Assembly: GCA_964636865.1 (NCBI GenBank) | Contig: CAZWVJ010000008.1 | Span: 8,109 to 72,108 of the forward strand | DNA: 64,000 nt | Reading direction: 5' to 3' | DNA from: B1SED10-75 sp964636865 | GTDB lineage: Bacteria; Bacillota; Dethiobacteria; DTU022; PWGO01 | Shown here: piece by piece, positions 18,364-26,896 of the stretch | Layout: each line of letters opens with the position of its first letter | How positions within the stretch are numbered: position 1 is the first letter of the stretch | Made by a program: the position numbers and the translations under genes | The notes under the pieces: generated by a model | Seen by the model: the letters and a program-made list of their open reading frames with translations, nothing else | Database searches by the model: none | Told to the model about the DNA's origin: nothing

Positions 18364-19506
18364 ATGAGTAAAATTGGAATTATTGGTTGCAGTCTTAGTG
18401 AGTTTCAGCCGGACATGGAAGATGTCGCCACCGGTCAGATCATTTTTGAAGTAACTGAGGGAGTCTTGAAAAATGCGGGTCTGGATATTAAAGATATCGA
18501 CCAGGTTATTTCTGCTTCTTGTGATACCATAGACGGCGTGTCCATTTCCAACGCTTTTTCCGCAGAGAACTACGGAGCTTTTATGAAAGAAGAGTCTAAG
18601 GTAGAAGAAGACGGGGCCTATGCCATGATGTATGCCTACTACCGTATGCTAACGGGGCAGTGGAATAATTGTATAGTAGTGGCACATGGGAAAAATTCAG
18701 GTGTGGGGCCGGCTTTTTATGCCAATATGAGTTTTGACCCCCTTTACCTAAGGCCTTTGGGGCTGGAAGCAACTTCTGCGGCGGCATTGCAAGCCCAGGC
18801 CTATTACCGGAAGTATGGTGTCAGGGAAGAAGATACGGCCATGGTGGCTTCCAAAAACCGGGAAGCGGGAAGTAAAAATCCGCGGACCATGCTTCGTGAA
18901 AAAGTTAGCCCTCAGGATGTAATGAATTCTTCTTATGTGGTGGATCCCCTCAAAAAACTGGAAATTCCTCCGCTAACTGACGGAGCGGCTGCCATTATTC
19001 TGGCCCGAGAGGATTTTGCCCGTGGTGTGAAAAATGAACCGGTGTGGATAAAAGGGATAGGTTTTGCCCAGGACAGCTATTATCCCGGGCACAGAAACCT
19101 GGCCTTTTCGGATTCATGTCATGCTGCCGCCCGGATGGCTTATAACAGAGCCGGGCTCAAGGATCCTGTCAGGGAAGTGGATTTTGCTGAAGTGTATGAA
19201 GCGTGTGCTTTTTACGAATTAATGTTAAGTGAAAGCCTGGGTTTTTGCCCGGAAGGCAAAGGAAAGGAAATGATAGAGGAAGGTAATAGCAAAATAGATG
19301 GCAGTTTTCCTATAAATCCTTCGGGTGGAGCTCTTTGTGCCAATCCTATTATGGTTTCAGGCCTTGTAAGGGTAATAGAAAGCTACTTGCAGCTAACTGG
19401 TCAAGCCGGGGATAATCAGGTGCGGCGGAATAATGGAGCAGCTGTGGTACATGCATCTAGCGGGATGTTTTTGCAATCTAATCTGGTTTCGATATTGTCT
19501 ATTTAA
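18364..19506 (+). CDS. Thiolase-family protein 1 (SCP-x/acetyl-CoA acetyltransferase type)
   Basis: A 380-residue thiolase-fold protein. ATG 18364 follows GGAGGTG by 6 bases; GTG 18355 overlaps that site and is rejected. Motifs: ISASCDTIDGVSIS (candidate nucleophile region), EVYEACAFYELM, and INPSGGALCANPI, typical of the SCP-x branch, then VVHASSGM at the end in place of the usual GHG. Thiolases cleave 3-ketoacyl-CoA with CoA. It is followed by a second, different thiolase and two DUF35 proteins, an arrangement like the BbsA-BbsB thiolase of toluene degradation where the DUF35 partner helps hold the CoA substrate. Confidence 0.85.
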   Translation: MSKIGIIGCSLSEFQPDMEDVATGQIIFEVTEGVLKNAGLDIKDIDQVISASCDTIDGVSISNAFSAENYGAFMKEESKVEEDGAYAMMYAYYRMLTGQWNNCIVVAHGKNSGVGPAFYANMSFDPLYLRPLGLEATSAAALQAQAYYRKYGVREEDTAMVASKNREAGSKNPRTMLREKVSPQDVMNSSYVVDPLKKLEIPPLTDGAAAIILAREDFARGVKNEPVWIKGIGFAQDSYYPGHRNLAFSDSCHAAARMAYNRAGLKDPVREVDFAEVYEACAFYELMLSESLGFCPEGKGKEMIEEGNSKIDGSFPINPSGGALCANPIMVSGLVRVIESYLQLTGQAGDNQVRRNNGAAVVHASSGMFLQSNLVSILSI

Positions 19507-19532
19507 ACATGCACAGAAAAGGAGGTGGAAAA

Positions 19533-20696
19533 ATGGTTAATAATGTAGGCGTGGTAGGTATCGGAATGACGGAAAATAAGTCGTTTTGGAACCTAAGCAT
19601 CCCCGCCCTTTATCGAAAAGGGGCTTTGTCAGCATATGAAGATTCCGGGTTAGGGCCTGCAGAAATAGATGCAGTAGTTTTCGGTCATTCCCCGGAATAT
19701 TTTGAAGGAGTTAATCACCCCGAAAAATGGTGCGGCGAAGCCGTGGGGGTAGTTAACAAACCCCTGTTCCGAATTCATACGGGTGGCACTGTAGGAGGTT
19801 CTGCTGCTATTGGGGCTTACTACCTGGTGGCAAGCGGGGAATTTGACGTGGTTATGGCCATATCCGGTAACAAGCTAAACGAAACATCTTCCGCTCAAAT
19901 AGGCCTTTCCACAGTTTATGAACCCCTCATAGCGAGGAGAATGGGTGCGGGAGCCCCTTCAGCGGTGGCGTTACAGGCTTCTGCCTATTATGCCAAGTAC
20001 GGATATGACGGAGAATATAGTTTAAAAGTTGCTGTAAAAAACCGGAATAATGCTGTGAATAACCCCTATGCCCAGCTGAGGATCCCGGACTATAACCTCG
20101 AGGGAGCAAGAGAAACTCCTATGTTGAGCTATCCCTTAAGGATGGCGGATATGTGTCCTACTTCTGATGCGGTTTGTGCTATGATATTTGCGCGGGAAGA
20201 TAAGGTTAAAGAAATCACCGATAAACCGGCCTGGGTACTTGCAGCGGTATCCACGAATGAAGGAGTTACCTATGCGGATAGGGACTGGGCCAAGCCCATC
20301 GGGCTGCGGCTTGCCGCGGATATAGCCTACGAGCGGGCCGGTATAAGCAATCCCCGGAAGGAAATAGATGTGGCTGAGGTTTATGACGCCTTTTCCGTGC
20401 AGGAGATGATTTGGTACGAGGGATTAAACTTCTGTGAGTGGGGAGAAGGCGGTAATCTCCTGGAGAGTGGAGCAACTCATATGGATGGAGATTTACCGGT
20501 TAACCCTTCCGGCGGAGTTTTATGTGCTAATTCCATTGGGGCGGCTGCTATGTTTCGCAAGGCAGAAGCGGCCCTCCAGGTTATGGGCAGAGCGGGTGAC
20601 AGGCAGGTTCCGGGGGCGCAAATTTCTCTTGGTCATGGATGGGGCGGGGGGATTCAGTTTCATACCGTGATGATCTTTTCCAGTAATATGCCTTGA
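19533..20696 (+). CDS. Thiolase-family protein 2
   Basis: A 387-residue paralogue of the preceding gene. ATG 19533 follows AAGGAGGTGG; an in-frame ATG at 19509 overlaps upstream of the site. Conserved blocks: VEYEDSGL-like N-terminus, HPEKWCGEAVG (a cysteine in the region of the usual nucleophile), EVYDAFSVQEM, VNPSGGVLCANSIG and LGHGWGGG, which holds the C-terminal catalytic His. It is better conserved at its C-terminal active site than thiolase 1, so the pair may form a hetero-oligomer with one active partner. Ends 14 bases before the first DUF35 gene. Confidence 0.84.
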   Translation: MVNNVGVVGIGMTENKSFWNLSIPALYRKGALSAYEDSGLGPAEIDAVVFGHSPEYFEGVNHPEKWCGEAVGVVNKPLFRIHTGGTVGGSAAIGAYYLVASGEFDVVMAISGNKLNETSSAQIGLSTVYEPLIARRMGAGAPSAVALQASAYYAKYGYDGEYSLKVAVKNRNNAVNNPYAQLRIPDYNLEGARETPMLSYPLRMADMCPTSDAVCAMIFAREDKVKEITDKPAWVLAAVSTNEGVTYADRDWAKPIGLRLAADIAYERAGISNPRKEIDVAEVYDAFSVQEMIWYEGLNFCEWGEGGNLLESGATHMDGDLPVNPSGGVLCANSIGAAAMFRKAEAALQVMGRAGDRQVPGAQISLGHGWGGGIQFHTVMIFSSNMP

Positions 20697-20710
20697 GGAG
20701 GTGAAAAACT

Positions 20711-21220
20711 ATGACAAAAATATCAAATTGGGATATAACCGTGCCTTACCAGTGGACACCCGGACCGGTTTTAGGAACTTTTTTGGGAGGCCTGCGGGAA
20801 AAAACCATCACCGGTGTAAAATGTAATTCTTGCGGCAAAATATATGTTCCTCCCCAGGATTTGTGCCGGGACTGCCTGGAAGACATGCAGGTGGAAAATT
20901 TTGTGGAAGTCAAGCCGGAAGGCACGGTAGAAGGGTTTGTTAAAATCAGGCAAAATTTTTTCGGAGAAAGGCCTTCGAAAGAATACCTTAGTGAAAGGAT
21001 CAGCCCTGCCGATATTGATAAGCATCCTCTGTTATGGTTTCCGGAGACACCTTATGTGGTGGCCATGATTAAATTAGACGGGGCGGACACCTGCATGCTG
21101 CACTTGGTGAAGGGAGCGGACATGGATAACCTGAAAATAGGTTCTCGAGTGGGGGCAGTTTGGAAAGAAGAAACCATTGGACATATAATGGACATTGATT
21201 GTTTTAAGATAACTGAATGA
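20711..21220 (+). CDS. DUF35 Zn-ribbon/OB-fold acyl-CoA-associated protein 1
   Basis: A 169-residue protein with GAGGAGGTG upstream of ATG 20711. It has the rubredoxin-like zinc ribbon CNSCGK-x9-CRDC (about residues 37-56) followed by an OB fold that ends in GSRVGAVWKEE. DUF35 proteins bind CoA esters and form complexes with thiolases or HMG-CoA synthase. The position right after two thiolases supports such a role. It overlaps the beginning of the next gene's leader. Confidence 0.87.
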   Translation: MTKISNWDITVPYQWTPGPVLGTFLGGLREKTITGVKCNSCGKIYVPPQDLCRDCLEDMQVENFVEVKPEGTVEGFVKIRQNFFGERPSKEYLSERISPADIDKHPLLWFPETPYVVAMIKLDGADTCMLHLVKGADMDNLKIGSRVGAVWKEETIGHIMDIDCFKITE

Positions 21221-21234
21221 AGGGAGGGGGAAAA

Positions 21235-21681
21235 ATGTTCGAGCCTACAAGCAGGGTTATGCATACCTGGTATGTACCTTACAAGTGGTCTTATGGCCAG
21301 CGGGCTACTGAATTTTTAGAGTTGATGAGAAAAGAACAAAAAATCTTTTTTGGCCGTTGCACCAGTTGCAAAAAGGTTATTATTCCTACAGCTATCTGCG
21401 GAAGATGTTTTGCCCCATTGGAAGACGAGTTAGTGCCTTTAAACGATGAAGGGGTGTTGGAATGTTTTACCGTAGTATATCTTCCTTTTCCCACTCAGCC
21501 GGCCGAACCTCCTTATGCCTATGGCTACATCAGGCTGGATGGTTCTTCCAGCACCATGCCGCATATTATTGATGAAGTGGATTATGATGATCTGAGAGTG
21601 GGCATGAGGGTAAAGGCAGTTTGGAGAGAGGAGCTAAAGGGTGACATTTACGATATTAAATATTTCAAGCCGATAGATTAA
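21235..21681 (+). CDS. DUF35 Zn-ribbon/OB-fold acyl-CoA-associated protein 2
   Basis: A 148-residue paralogue; ATG 21235 follows GGGAGGGGG by 4-5 bases (ATG 21217 lies upstream of that site and is rejected). Zinc ribbon CTSCKK-x8-CGRC, then an OB fold ending GMRVKAVWREE. Both DUF35 proteins share the N-terminal pattern VPYxW and a closing motif, so they are recent relatives, probably one per thiolase. Last gene of the operon; a dispersed repeat begins 4 bases after its stop. Confidence 0.87.
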   Translation: MFEPTSRVMHTWYVPYKWSYGQRATEFLELMRKEQKIFFGRCTSCKKVIIPTAICGRCFAPLEDELVPLNDEGVLECFTVVYLPFPTQPAEPPYAYGYIRLDGSSSTMPHIIDEVDYDDLRVGMRVKAVWREELKGDIYDIKYFKPID

Positions 21682-21684
21682 CGG

Positions 21685-21722
21685 AAAGGTGTCAGGCCTT
21701 GACATTGACACATAATCCATAT
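21685..21722 (+). repeat. Copy 2 of the dispersed 28-38 base motif
   Basis: AAAGGTGTCAGGCC then TTGACATTGACACA and AATCCATAT; differs from 12905-12942 at only a few positions. It lies immediately after the operon's last stop codon. Confidence 0.7.
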
Positions 21723-21760
21723 ATTGAAATATCTGAAGGCCGGCTTGCTTTATTTCTTGT

Positions 21761-21965
21761 GTAACTACTCGGGCATATACTGCTGTGCCAAAGAGGATTG
21801 TTCTATAGTCTTATTTCGAGCCTTTGCGCCGCAGGGGGGCGGTTCTATTGTTTCCCTTCGGGCCTGAAATAAAGATCTTAGGCCTTTCGCCGCTTTGGTG
21901 ATGCTATAACCGTCCCCTTGGCATGGCCTATCTTAGCTAAGTTTTATTTTGCCCTGAGTAGTTAC
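21761..21965. mobile_element. 205-bp palindromic element with inverted ends (MITE-like)
   Basis: The left end GTAACTACTCGGGC is matched by the inverted right end GCCCTGAGTAGTTAC (one base indel). Inside, further blocks also pair across the element: TGCCAA near 21784 with TTGGCA near 21919, and CTTATTTC near 21810 with GAAATAAAG near 21867. The whole can fold as one long imperfect hairpin. No coding capacity. This is the form of a non-autonomous transposable element or REPIN. Confidence 0.65.
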
Positions 21966-22029
21966 TTTTTTGTTTATGAATTATGGAAATAACGATCTAA
22001 AAAATTTTATGTTAATACCTCTATACAAT

Positions 22030-22848
22030 TTATAACTCTAATATTCTTTGCGCATTTGTGGAAAGCAACTTTTCTCTGGTGCTTTCCTTTAAGTTGAGCT
22101 TATTCAGTTCATCCAATACTCTTTTTCTGGGTAGGAGGGGATGGTCAGAGCCAAATAAAGCTTTATTAGCCAAAAGGGAATCCATTAGATTTATTACCGG
22201 TGCGGGAATATATTGAGGCGCCCACCCCGCGATATTAAAATAAACGTTGAAGTTTTTTTGCGCTACAGCTAAAGCTTCGTAAAACCAGGGATAACCGAAG
22301 TGAGCCATAATAAAGTTAACTTCGGGAAAATCGATTGCTATTTCATCTATAAATTCAGGTTTGTTGTATTTTATCTTGCACCCTAAATGAAAATGAGTTC
22401 CGGTATGTAGTAACACCGGTATTTTTAAGGCACTTGCTTTTTCATAGATGGGATACATTAGCTTATCGTTAGGACAAATTTCAATAAGGTGGGGGATAAA
22501 CTTTAATCCTTTAAGCCCCAATTCATTGACTGCATATTCCAAATCTCGGAGGGCAATTTTCCCCTTGTGGGGGTCTACGGAGGCAAAACCGATTAACCTT
22601 TCTGGATGCTCCTGAACTGATTCTGCTACCAATTCATTGGATATTTTATAACCTTTTTTAGTTTCGGCATCAATAGCTACTACTACTGATTTGTCCACTC
22701 CCGCATTATCCATGTCTGCCAGGGTATCTTCTACATTTCCCTTAAAAAAAGAGGCGTACCCCATCATGTCCAATCCTTCAAGTTCTCCCTTTTGGACCAT
22801 TTCAACGAACTTAGGGGTAAATAATTGTGCATGGGTATCAATTATCAT
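22030..22848 (-). CDS. Amidohydrolase-family metal-dependent hydrolase or decarboxylase
   Basis: A 272-residue TIM-barrel protein of the amidohydrolase-2 group with GGGAGGG about 8 bases before its start. Motifs: MIIDTHAQ (the usual HxH is here HxQ), LLHTGTHFHLG, IMAHFGYPW and LFGSDHPLL, giving metal ligands and the catalytic Asp. Relatives include decarboxylases of the ACMSD/resorcylate type and hydrolases. Loss of one His in the first motif occurs in part of the family and may change the metal site. It is the only reverse gene between two repeat-rich spacers. Confidence 0.82.
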   Translation of the reverse strand: MIIDTHAQLFTPKFVEMVQKGELEGLDMMGYASFFKGNVEDTLADMDNAGVDKSVVVAIDAETKKGYKISNELVAESVQEHPERLIGFASVDPHKGKIALRDLEYAVNELGLKGLKFIPHLIEICPNDKLMYPIYEKASALKIPVLLHTGTHFHLGCKIKYNKPEFIDEIAIDFPEVNFIMAHFGYPWFYEALAVAQKNFNVYFNIAGWAPQYIPAPVINLMDSLLANKALFGSDHPLLPRKRVLDELNKLNLKESTREKLLSTNAQRILEL

Positions 22849-23018
22849 TTTATAACCCTCCCGTTAATTTGTTTCAAAAAAGTAGGAAGTAGTATAAGCC
22901 ATATGAAATGAGATTATGGCAGGATCACATTTACCGTTTACTTTTCCAACTTTCACTTATTCTTATATTATCAAATTTATAAATTATTTTATATATAAAA
23001 TTCCTTTTCCTTTCCACA

Positions 23019-23033
23019 GGCACGGGGACGGTT
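23019..23033 (-). repeat. REP-like unit, inverted copy
   Basis: GGCACGGGGACGGTT is the exact reverse complement of part of the units at 23319-23361. A related variant, AACCGTCCCCTTGGCA, occurs at 21908-21923 inside the 205-bp element. Confidence 0.6.
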
Positions 23034-23318
23034 GTGTTGCCTCATGTCTCACACAGGTGCTGGGGCGGGAGTCTGTGTGATAAATCATGTTTTCGGATTT
23101 GTAAGTGCTAAAAGTGGGAAAGCAATGCAAAAATGCAACCATATTAACATCACAATCCCTAAATTGCCTTATAAAATGAGGGAGGAATGGGGATAAATAT
23201 TTTTGGTGCAAATTTATCACACAGCCTGATGGTTCTGTTGCCTTAGGGACAGGTGCCTTCCCTTCGGCCTTAGCTTCGCTACGGGACGCTTGAACCGTTC
23301 ACGTGGTTTAAAAGGCAA

Positions 23319-23361
23319 AGGAACCGTCCCCGTGCCTTGAAGGAACCGTCCCCGTGCCTTG
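23319..23361 (+). repeat. Tandem REP-like 21-base units
   Basis: Two identical 21-base copies starting AGGAACCGTCCCC and ending GTGCCTTG, separated by one A. REP sequences of this GGAACCGTCCCC type are scattered in many Firmicutes and are mobilised by REP-associated tyrosine transposases; no such gene is in the window. Confidence 0.7.
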
Positions 23362-23606
23362 TGGCTTGCCATAAAAGTTTCGCTGTAGTGTTAGATGGTA
23401 TTTTTTTAAAAACATTATTAAAAGATAGGCAAAATTGAAAGGTTTTAAAAGAGTTTAGTAGAATATATCTTATATGTCCGATAATGTTAAATAATAATTG
23501 AGGCTTTTGCCGGGATTATTATTTAAAAGCATATACATAAGTATTAATTAATATAGTAAATGGTTATATAAAAATTATTTATTGAATAAGCTAAGGAGGT
23601 GAAAAT

Positions 23607-24137
23607 ATGAGTAATAAAAGCTATAAAGATGTTGAGCCCGGTGATAAGGCGGCCCAAAAAGCTATTGTGACGGCACTTTTATTTTTTATGGGAAGGGCTA
23701 TGCCGGCAATTGCCCAGAAAGATGAAGAGGTAAAGAAAGAAATAGATCAATGGGAAGAAGGTTTTTCTTTTTTGTTTGAAATATTACCTGATGGACCTTA
23801 CCTGGCCATGGAAAAGAAAGAGGGTATGCTACAATTTGTTGGTATGGAAAGAATAAATGCTGATTTAATTGTTTCTATCAAAAACATAGATTCGGCATTT
23901 AAAATGTTTACTACCCAACTCAGCAGTCATAATGCTTATGCTCAACACCGCATGAGTCTTCAAGGGGAAAATGACAAAGCTCTGCAATTAATTCGCTGCC
24001 TAAATATAGTACAGTTTCTTTTGTTCCCCGGATTTCTTTCCAAGAGAATTTTAAAGCGCCAACCGGAAATGTCAAAGCAAAGATGGCTAACTCGTTTGTA
24101 TGCTTACTTGATTGCTGTGCCGTTAGGGCGGCCGTAA
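23607..24137 (+). CDS. Hypothetical SCP2-like lipid-binding protein
   Basis: A 176-residue protein with AAGGAGGTG upstream of ATG 23607. No catalytic motif. The middle (about residues 50-135) has the look of an SCP2 sterol-carrier fold: a strand pair ending in LQFVGMERINADLIVSIKN, then helices and a MSLQGENDKALQLIRCL segment resembling the family's G-(D/N)-x-x-x-A-L helix. It ends 50 bases before an iron alcohol dehydrogenase with the same orientation, suggesting a joint role with a hydrophobic alcohol or aldehyde. The SCP2 assignment is tentative. Confidence 0.55.
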   Translation: MSNKSYKDVEPGDKAAQKAIVTALLFFMGRAMPAIAQKDEEVKKEIDQWEEGFSFLFEILPDGPYLAMEKKEGMLQFVGMERINADLIVSIKNIDSAFKMFTTQLSSHNAYAQHRMSLQGENDKALQLIRCLNIVQFLLFPGFLSKRILKRQPEMSKQRWLTRLYAYLIAVPLGRP

Positions 24138-24186
24138 GTATTAAATTAACCAGTAAAAAATAAATCCTGAGGAAAGGAGTTTTAAA

Positions 24187-25374
24187 ATGATACCTTCTTA
24201 TTATGAATATTATAACCCGGTGAAAATTATTTCCGGTCATGATGCTTTGGAAAGTGTAGGCCATGAGCTCAAACTTTTAGGAGCCAAAAGGCCTATATTG
24301 ATTACTTTCAAGACTGCTGTAAAATTAGGGCTAGATAAACAATTAATTGATTCCTTCGGTGGTTATGATGTCACTATAGGAGCAATTTACAGTGAAACTC
24401 CTCCTGATTCTTCGAATCTGGTGGTAAATGAAATAGCCAGAATGTACAATGAAAATAATTGTGACTCTATAATTGCCCTGGGTGGAGGCTCGGTGCTGGA
24501 TACTGCCAAAGGGGTTAACATTGTTGTTACCGAAGGTGCCCATGATTTGATGAATTATGTGGGGGCTGAACATTTGACCAATAGGATGAAACCCCTTATT
24601 GCTATTCCTGCAACGTCAGGCACCGGTTCGGAAGTAACGCTGGCTGCAGTAATCAACAACGTAGAAAAGGGGCGTAAAATGGCTTTTACTTCTTATAGAC
24701 TAATTCCCGATGTAGCCATTTTGGATAGCCGTGTTACTTTATCTGTGCCGCCCCGACTCACTGCCGGTAGTGGCATGGATGCCTTAACTCACGCAGTGGA
24801 GGCTTATTCATGTATTCAAAAAAATCCTGTTAGTGATGCTTATGCCATGTCGGCAATTAGCATGCTTCGTGATTATTTGGTAAAGACACTGGAGAAACCT
24901 AAAGACAAAGATGCACGTCTGGCTACAGCAAATGCTTCTTTGTTGGCGGGTTGCGCATTTTCAAATTCTATGTGCGGCATTGTTCATGCTATGGGTCATG
25001 CCGCCGGGGCTATCGGGCATATACCTCACGGGGAAGCCATGGCTATTTTGCTGCCTTTTGGGATGGAGTATAACATGGATCTTTGTAAAGATTATTATGC
25101 CGAACTGCTTTTGCCTTTAGCGGGCCCTGAAGTCTATGCTTCTACTCCTGCTAATAAGAGGGCTGCCAAAGCAGTAGATACAGTAAGGCAATTAAACAAA
25201 AAACTTAATGAATTAAGTGGAATGCCCATTTCCTTAGAAGAAGCCGGTGTTTCTAAAGGTCAGCTTAAATCAATTTCTGAGGCGGCTATTGATGATGGAG
25301 CTATTAATTTTAATCCTAAGGATGCTGATTCCAATGACATTCTAAAAATAGTGGAGAAAGCTTATAGAAGATAA
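24187..25374 (+). CDS. Iron-containing alcohol dehydrogenase
   Basis: A 395-residue group III dehydrogenase with GGAAAGGAG upstream of ATG 24187. The nucleotide-binding loop is ALGGGSVLDTAKG (about residues 98-110), followed by ATSGTGSEVT and the metal motif with His residues in IVHAMGHAAGAIGHIPHGEA (about 265-285). It would reduce an aldehyde or oxidise an alcohol with NAD(P)H. Likely paired with the SCP2-like gene just upstream. Substrate unknown. Confidence 0.92.
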   Translation: MIPSYYEYYNPVKIISGHDALESVGHELKLLGAKRPILITFKTAVKLGLDKQLIDSFGGYDVTIGAIYSETPPDSSNLVVNEIARMYNENNCDSIIALGGGSVLDTAKGVNIVVTEGAHDLMNYVGAEHLTNRMKPLIAIPATSGTGSEVTLAAVINNVEKGRKMAFTSYRLIPDVAILDSRVTLSVPPRLTAGSGMDALTHAVEAYSCIQKNPVSDAYAMSAISMLRDYLVKTLEKPKDKDARLATANASLLAGCAFSNSMCGIVHAMGHAAGAIGHIPHGEAMAILLPFGMEYNMDLCKDYYAELLLPLAGPEVYASTPANKRAAKAVDTVRQLNKKLNELSGMPISLEEAGVSKGQLKSISEAAIDDGAINFNPKDADSNDILKIVEKAYRR

Positions 25375-25501
25375 TACTTCAAATGAGTAATTGAGATTTA
25401 TCATTTCGATATATTCTAACGCTTTGACTCATGGCTCATAATACTAATATTTTATGTTTAATGGAAAACCCGTAAAGCGATGATATTATATTTATGTGGA
25501 A

Positions 25502-25530
25502 CTTACTTGTGCGCGCACGACACAAGCAAG
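25502..25530. other. Hairpin between convergent genes
   Basis: CTT-A-CTTGTG pairs with CACAAG-C-AAG around a 9-base loop. It has no T run but lies between the convergent alcohol dehydrogenase and the unknown reverse gene, so it may end transcription. Confidence 0.4.
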
Positions 25531-25532
25531 CA

Positions 25533-25577
25533 TTTAGTAATTCTATAAAGCTTAATTTAGTGAATCTATAAGGCTTA
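25533..25577. repeat. Two-copy 22-base tandem repeat
   Basis: TTTAGTAATTCTATAAAG and TTTAGTGAATCTATAAGG, each followed by CTTA; three mismatches over 22 bases, period 23. Just upstream of the stop of the reverse gene. Confidence 0.55.
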
Positions 25578-25590
25578 GAAGAAAGATTGA

Positions 25591-26511
25591 TTATAAATCT
25601 TCGGGGTTATGTTCTTGTAATAACTCTTGCCTTATCTCAAGCATTTTATCGTATTTGAAGTCGAACTTTTGGCTTTTGTAAACTTGATTAAAGTTTTCCT
25701 GGTATTTTTTAGAATTAAAGTAGTCTTTCATAAATTTTGATAGCGGAAATATTTGCTCAGAGGGTTCGTATATATAGGGCTTATTAGTAGTACTATCAAT
25801 TATAGTTTCCGTAATCATTCCCCATGCTAAGTCAGCAAGGGAATATTCTTGTAGATCACGTAAAACAGCCCTTAATATGGCTTCACTTGCAGGGTTGAAG
25901 AACTTAAATTTCTTAGAGTACATTAATGCCCCGTGAAAATGTTCCGGGATATCCATAAATCCATCCTTAAAAATTTTTTTGCCTGCAAGATACATTAGAT
26001 CCATCATGTAGTTTAAGCTTCCCAGTCCGGGATTTTTTTGCCCCGGTAATTGAGGCCTTTTATGGTCAAAAGATTTGTAGGGATGTTGAGCAGAAAGCCA
26101 TTCAATTACTGCCATGTCTAAAACTTCTACTTCATTATCATTTTCAAAAAAGCTCCTATCAGGTATAAATCTTGTTTCGGAGAGGCGGAGGTCAATAAGA
26201 AGGTTTTGCGGTTTCTTTTCGTTATAATAAACTCTAAGATAATTTATTTGGTTTTCATCTTTTTCAATATCTACTTGAAAATTGTCAAGTCCCAAAGAAT
26301 TGAGATGCTTAGTTAAGCCCACTTTATTCATTAACTCCAAAATATTATTTTCATTGAATCTGCTTAAGAACAAAGCGTCGCTTTTTTTTTGGAATGCTAA
26401 ATGTCCCAAATCATCTTCCAGGTCAACTTCAAAGGTTTCCTCGGATAAAATATTTTTGGTTTTGGTTGGTTTGAAATATTTTAAAAATGCGCTTTTATTG
26501 GAGGCTTTCAA
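25591..26511 (-). CDS. Conserved-looking protein of unknown function
   Basis: A 306-residue soluble protein that I do not recognise; an AGGAG-like site (GGAGTT) lies upstream of its start. No signal peptide or membrane segment. The composition is rich in acidic, basic and aromatic residues. Visible features: an N-terminal basic stretch, a strand-rich region (NYLRVYYNEKKPQNLLIDLRL) near residues 100-120 that recalls an acyltransferase or sensor fold only weakly, and a helical C-terminal half with PEHFHGALMYSKKFKFFNP. It is convergent with the alcohol dehydrogenase and divergent from the phosphate genes. Confidence 0.7.
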   Translation of the reverse strand: MKASNKSAFLKYFKPTKTKNILSEETFEVDLEDDLGHLAFQKKSDALFLSRFNENNILELMNKVGLTKHLNSLGLDNFQVDIEKDENQINYLRVYYNEKKPQNLLIDLRLSETRFIPDRSFFENDNEVEVLDMAVIEWLSAQHPYKSFDHKRPQLPGQKNPGLGSLNYMMDLMYLAGKKIFKDGFMDIPEHFHGALMYSKKFKFFNPASEAILRAVLRDLQEYSLADLAWGMITETIIDSTTNKPYIYEPSEQIFPLSKFMKDYFNSKKYQENFNQVYKSQKFDFKYDKMLEIRQELLQEHNPEDL

Positions 26512-26896
26512 GGGCTAACTCCTTTACCGATTAGCGTTATGCTTTTGCTTATAATATATCATTTAATAATGTTCCGGTCTACATTTTTCGCAATTTAACC
26601 GGTAATCCGAAAATAATATAAGACTGCTTTTATTGCCGGCATATCAATGTATGTTTCTAATTTGAACGATGGGTTTGAGAAAAGATGAAAAAAATAATAT
26701 AGTAAATTCAAAATTGGGTAAAAGGCAATTGACACTAATTAATTACTGCGTTATACTTACTATTAAACTTTTCAGGGCTTATTTGTAGCTAATATATAAA
26801 TTAATGCATTATCCCGAAACCGAAACTTTAAGTAGAAGAGGTTATAAGTAAATAATAAATTTTTTCATTTTATTATAAATGAAAGGAGGATTTAAT
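26512..26896. other. Divergent promoter region
   Basis: 385 bases between the unknown reverse gene and the phosphate uptake pair. It holds the promoter at 26729-26757; no gene seen. Confidence 0.55.
26729..26757 (+). promoter_or_regulatory. Predicted sigma-A promoter for DUF47-PiT pair
   Basis: TTGACA (26729-26734), exactly 17 bases, TATACT (26752-26757). It lies 140 bases before the DUF47 start and matches the consensus closely. Confidence 0.65.

Larger units (their letters stand above)
22849..23606. other. Repeat-rich spacer
   Basis: About 760 bases with no supported gene. It contains REP-like units: an inverted copy at 23019-23033 and tandem direct copies at 23319-23361. A 78-codon reverse frame across 22984-23220 has no family resemblance and is probably chance. 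Confidence 0.55.

Noticed and set aside
22984..23220. 78-codon reverse frame in the repeat-rich spacer
   Set aside because: Runs over REP-like DNA with low-complexity translation and no recognisable domain.
23319..23361. Possible CRISPR repeats
   Set aside because: Only two copies, 21 bases, separated by one base, with an inverted copy nearby: REP-like, not an array; no cas genes.
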